Position numbers and translations under genes: made by a program. 64,000 bases of DNA from Pleurocapsa sp. FMAR1 (GTDB taxonomy: Bacteria; Cyanobacteriota; Cyanobacteriia; Cyanobacteriales; Xenococcaceae). The notes below the pieces were generated by a model. The model worked only from the letters and a program-made list of their open reading frames with translations, did not search any database and was not told the origin of the DNA. Positions within the stretch are counted from its first letter, which is position 1, and the number at the start of each line of letters is the position of its first letter. Location of the stretch: NCBI RefSeq assembly GCF_963665995.1, contig NZ_OY762512.1:4216001-4280000 (forward strand), written 5' to 3'. Below, piece after piece: positions 62,488 to 64,000 of the stretch.

Positions 62488-62501
62488 ATTTTATTTTAGC
62501 T

Positions 62502-62662
62502 GGGCGTGTCATCATTTGGGGGGAAAGATGCTTTTGAGAATATTTTAGCGAGATACAAGGAGAAAAATGTTCTGCATAGCAGGGCTACGGAGGTTATTTT
62601 TCGACGCAGTAGGTCGTTAAAATAGCGAAAAAAGTACTTTTTTTCTAATTGATGACACGCCC
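62502..62662. mobile_element. MITE-like or IS-remnant element, 13-bp inverted repeats
   Basis: GGGCGTGTCATCA (62502-62514) and its exact reverse complement TGATGACACGCCC (62650-62662) bound a 161-bp non-coding segment. The ends recall those of cyanobacterial insertion sequences, so it may be two IS ends joined by internal deletion. No transposase frame remains. Confidence 0.65.
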
Positions 62663-62831
62663 TGATAGCAATGGAAAAAGATTACCGAAACTTTTGACAA
62701 GCAGTCCATGTTTAATCTAGCGTCTAAAAATTTCCATTTATTTATGTTTGCTTTAAATCAAGATCTTGGCTTTCTGCCCTGCTTTCATCGATCGACTAGC
62801 TTCAGCATAATGGCAAAGTTGTCTTTTATAT

Positions 62832-62844
62832 TAGACCTCTTGCA
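62832..62844. repeat. 13-bp motif shared (inverted) with 59158-59170
   Basis: TAGACCTCTTGCA here is the reverse complement of TGCAAGAGGTCTA at 59158-59170. The phrase recurs at ends of small cyanobacterial elements. It could be a degenerate IS end. Confidence 0.4.
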
Positions 62845-62887
62845 TAAATAGGGAAGGAATGAGAAAAACTACTTCCGTATTATTATC

Positions 62888-64000
62888 ATGAATAAAAAAA
62901 ATCAAGTAATCACAATTTTCTCGATTCTTGTTATTATCTCATTGCCTATTTGGTTACTCATTCGTCCACAAATAGGCATATTTCAAAATCAAACCGATAG
63001 CAGCCAAAAGACAGCTTCCAGCGAAAATGGACAGGCAAACCAAAAACAAAGCAGTTTTAAAGCTGAAAATAGATTTAGTTCGGGGGAGAAAATTTTAATT
63101 GGTGCGGATAACAATCCTGATAAGCAGTTAGCAGCACAGATGTATGCAAAAAAAGATTTTGGTGAGGCAATAAGTAAATTTCAAAAATCTTTAGAAACTT
63201 ATCCAAACGATCCAGAGGCATTGATTTATCTGAACAATTCTATTGCCGCAATCGATCCCAATGCAATAACAATTGGTGTAAGCGTACCAATTGGTGGAAC
63301 TCTAGACGTTGCCAAGGAAATATTACGTGGAGTAGCTCAGGCACAAAACGAAATCAATTCCAAAAATGGCATCGCCAATAGTGGCAGGAACGATCTACTT
63401 CAAATCATTATTGCCAATGATGACAATGAACCTGAAGTTGCCAAGCAAATTGCTACTGAGTTTGTAGATAATACTCAAGTGGAGGCTGTGATCGGTCATA
63501 ATTCTAGTAGTGCTTCGATCGCAGCAGCACCAATATATCAACAGGGTGGCTTGGTAATGATTTCTCCTACTAGCGTTGCCACAGAATTATCTCAGGCAGG
63601 AAACTATATATTCCGAACTACACCTACTACTAGAATATTGGCACAGACTCTGGCAGAATATACGATAGAGAAGCTGCATCGACAAAAGATAGCCGTTTGT
63701 TCTGATTCAGAAGATTCTGCCAGCAGTTCGTTTAGAGAGGACTTTTCTCTGTCTGTGTTTGAGTTGGATGGAGAAATTACTGCTACTGAGTGTGATTTTG
63801 GCAGTGATAATTTTAATGCTGATGAAATTCCTGGAAAAGCGATCGCTGATGGAGCAGAAGCTCTCTTACTTATTCCTTCGGTAGACAAAATTAATCAGGC
63901 TTTGCAAGTAGCTCAATCTAATCAAAATCGCTTGACTTTATTGGGTAATCATTCAATGTACGGCTACGAAACTTTAAAGGTTGGAGGCTCTGATACCAAC
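62888..64000 (+). CDS. Membrane-anchored TPR plus periplasmic-binding (type 1) protein, 3' truncated by window
   Basis: ATG 62888 opens a frame with no stop to the window end, giving 371 codons visible. An N-terminal membrane helix (VITIFSILVIISLPIWLLI) is followed by a Gln/Ser-rich linker, a TPR-like pair (DFGEAISKFQKSLETYPNDPEALIYLNN) and, from residue ~127, a periplasmic-binding fold of the Leu/Ile/Val-receptor type (ITIGVSVPIGGTLDVAKEILRGVAQAQNEIN, AVIGHNSSSASIAAAPIYQQGGLVMISPTS). Cyanobacterial relatives are sensors or transporter receptors. It begins about 400 bases after the Cache-type protein on the same strand. Confidence 0.82.
   Translation, partial: MNKKNQVITIFSILVIISLPIWLLIRPQIGIFQNQTDSSQKTASSENGQANQKQSSFKAENRFSSGEKILIGADNNPDKQLAAQMYAKKDFGEAISKFQKSLETYPNDPEALIYLNNSIAAIDPNAITIGVSVPIGGTLDVAKEILRGVAQAQNEINSKNGIANSGRNDLLQIIIANDDNEPEVAKQIATEFVDNTQVEAVIGHNSSSASIAAAPIYQQGGLVMISPTSVATELSQAGNYIFRTTPTTRILAQTLAEYTIEKLHRQKIAVCSDSEDSASSSFREDFSLSVFELDGEITATECDFGSDNFNADEIPGKAIADGAEALLLIPSVDKINQALQVAQSNQNRLTLLGNHSMYGYETLKVGGSDTN

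Overview
The window comes from an AT-rich cyanobacterium. The octamer GCGATCGC (HIP1) recurs throughout, heptanucleotide tandem repeats (STRRs) sit between genes, and the gene content includes nblA (phycobilisome degradation), a Ycf51 protein, a group 2 sigma factor, a hybrid PAS histidine kinase and a microbial rhodopsin. Genus cannot be fixed from the sequence alone. There is no rRNA, CRISPR array, prophage or intact transposase. The only tRNA seen is tRNA-Leu(CAA). It is an ordinary chromosomal stretch sprinkled with small palindromic or MITE-like elements.

Layout. 0-3 kb: the end of one dynamin-like protein followed by a complete dynamin-like GTPase. 3-8 kb: tRNA-Leu, an unrecognised protein, an orphan MacB/LolD-type ABC ATPase, an ABC1/UbiB kinase-like protein, a small membrane protein and a protein built from NRPI repeats. 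8-15 kb: a stress/acclimation zone with a glycine-rich-ChaB fusion, Dps, a GH63-type glucosidase, NblA, a group 2 sigma factor and a YefM-YoeB toxin-antitoxin pair with a textbook operator. 15-21 kb: an orphan OppC/DppC permease between heptamer repeats, a pentapeptide/TPR protein, a HerA-type ATPase, Uma2 and an aldo/keto reductase. 21-23.6 kb: a MerR regulator between two oxidoreductase genes that carry duplicated MerR-type promoters. One of these genes is GC-rich and looks foreign. 24-32 kb: phosphate transporter, TPR protein, hemC, a repeat lipoprotein, Ycf51, an Fe-ADH-type dehydrogenase and mnmG. 32-41 kb: methyltransferase, GH15 glucoamylase-like enzyme, a frameshifted CDF transporter, SDR, a glycine-zipper protein, GMC oxidoreductase and aspartase/fumarase. 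41-47 kb: MITEs, a Crp-type regulator and a bacteriorhodopsin-like pump. 46-53 kb: small metabolic and regulatory genes and a UbiA-like membrane protein. 53-64 kb: GT4 plus an overlapping stress-protein gene, a hybrid kinase, GT2, DUF2237, a zinc-ribbon/Cache sensor with no output domain, and a TPR plus periplasmic-binding protein cut by the window end.

How they fit together. Most genes are single units on either strand, with a few close pairs: yefM-yoeB, ycf51-dehydrogenase, GT4-55013, 49081-49250 and DUF1348-TetR. The recurring theme is acclimation to light, nutrient and oxidative stress: NblA, Dps, sigma factor, rhodopsin, MerR-controlled oxidoreductases and glucan/oligosaccharide hydrolases.

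The most notable items are: (1) the MerR locus, where a promoter plus the first codons of an SDR gene appear duplicated in front of a GC-rich quinone-oxidoreductase gene; (2) the rhodopsin with a DTD motif but an altered proton-release residue; (3) the exact 12-bp TGTACA operator spacing before yefM-yoeB; (4) the one-base frameshift in the CDF transporter; (5) the tandem dynamin-like genes; and (6) several compact inverted-repeat elements. No wholly new multi-gene system can be demonstrated from sequence reading alone.
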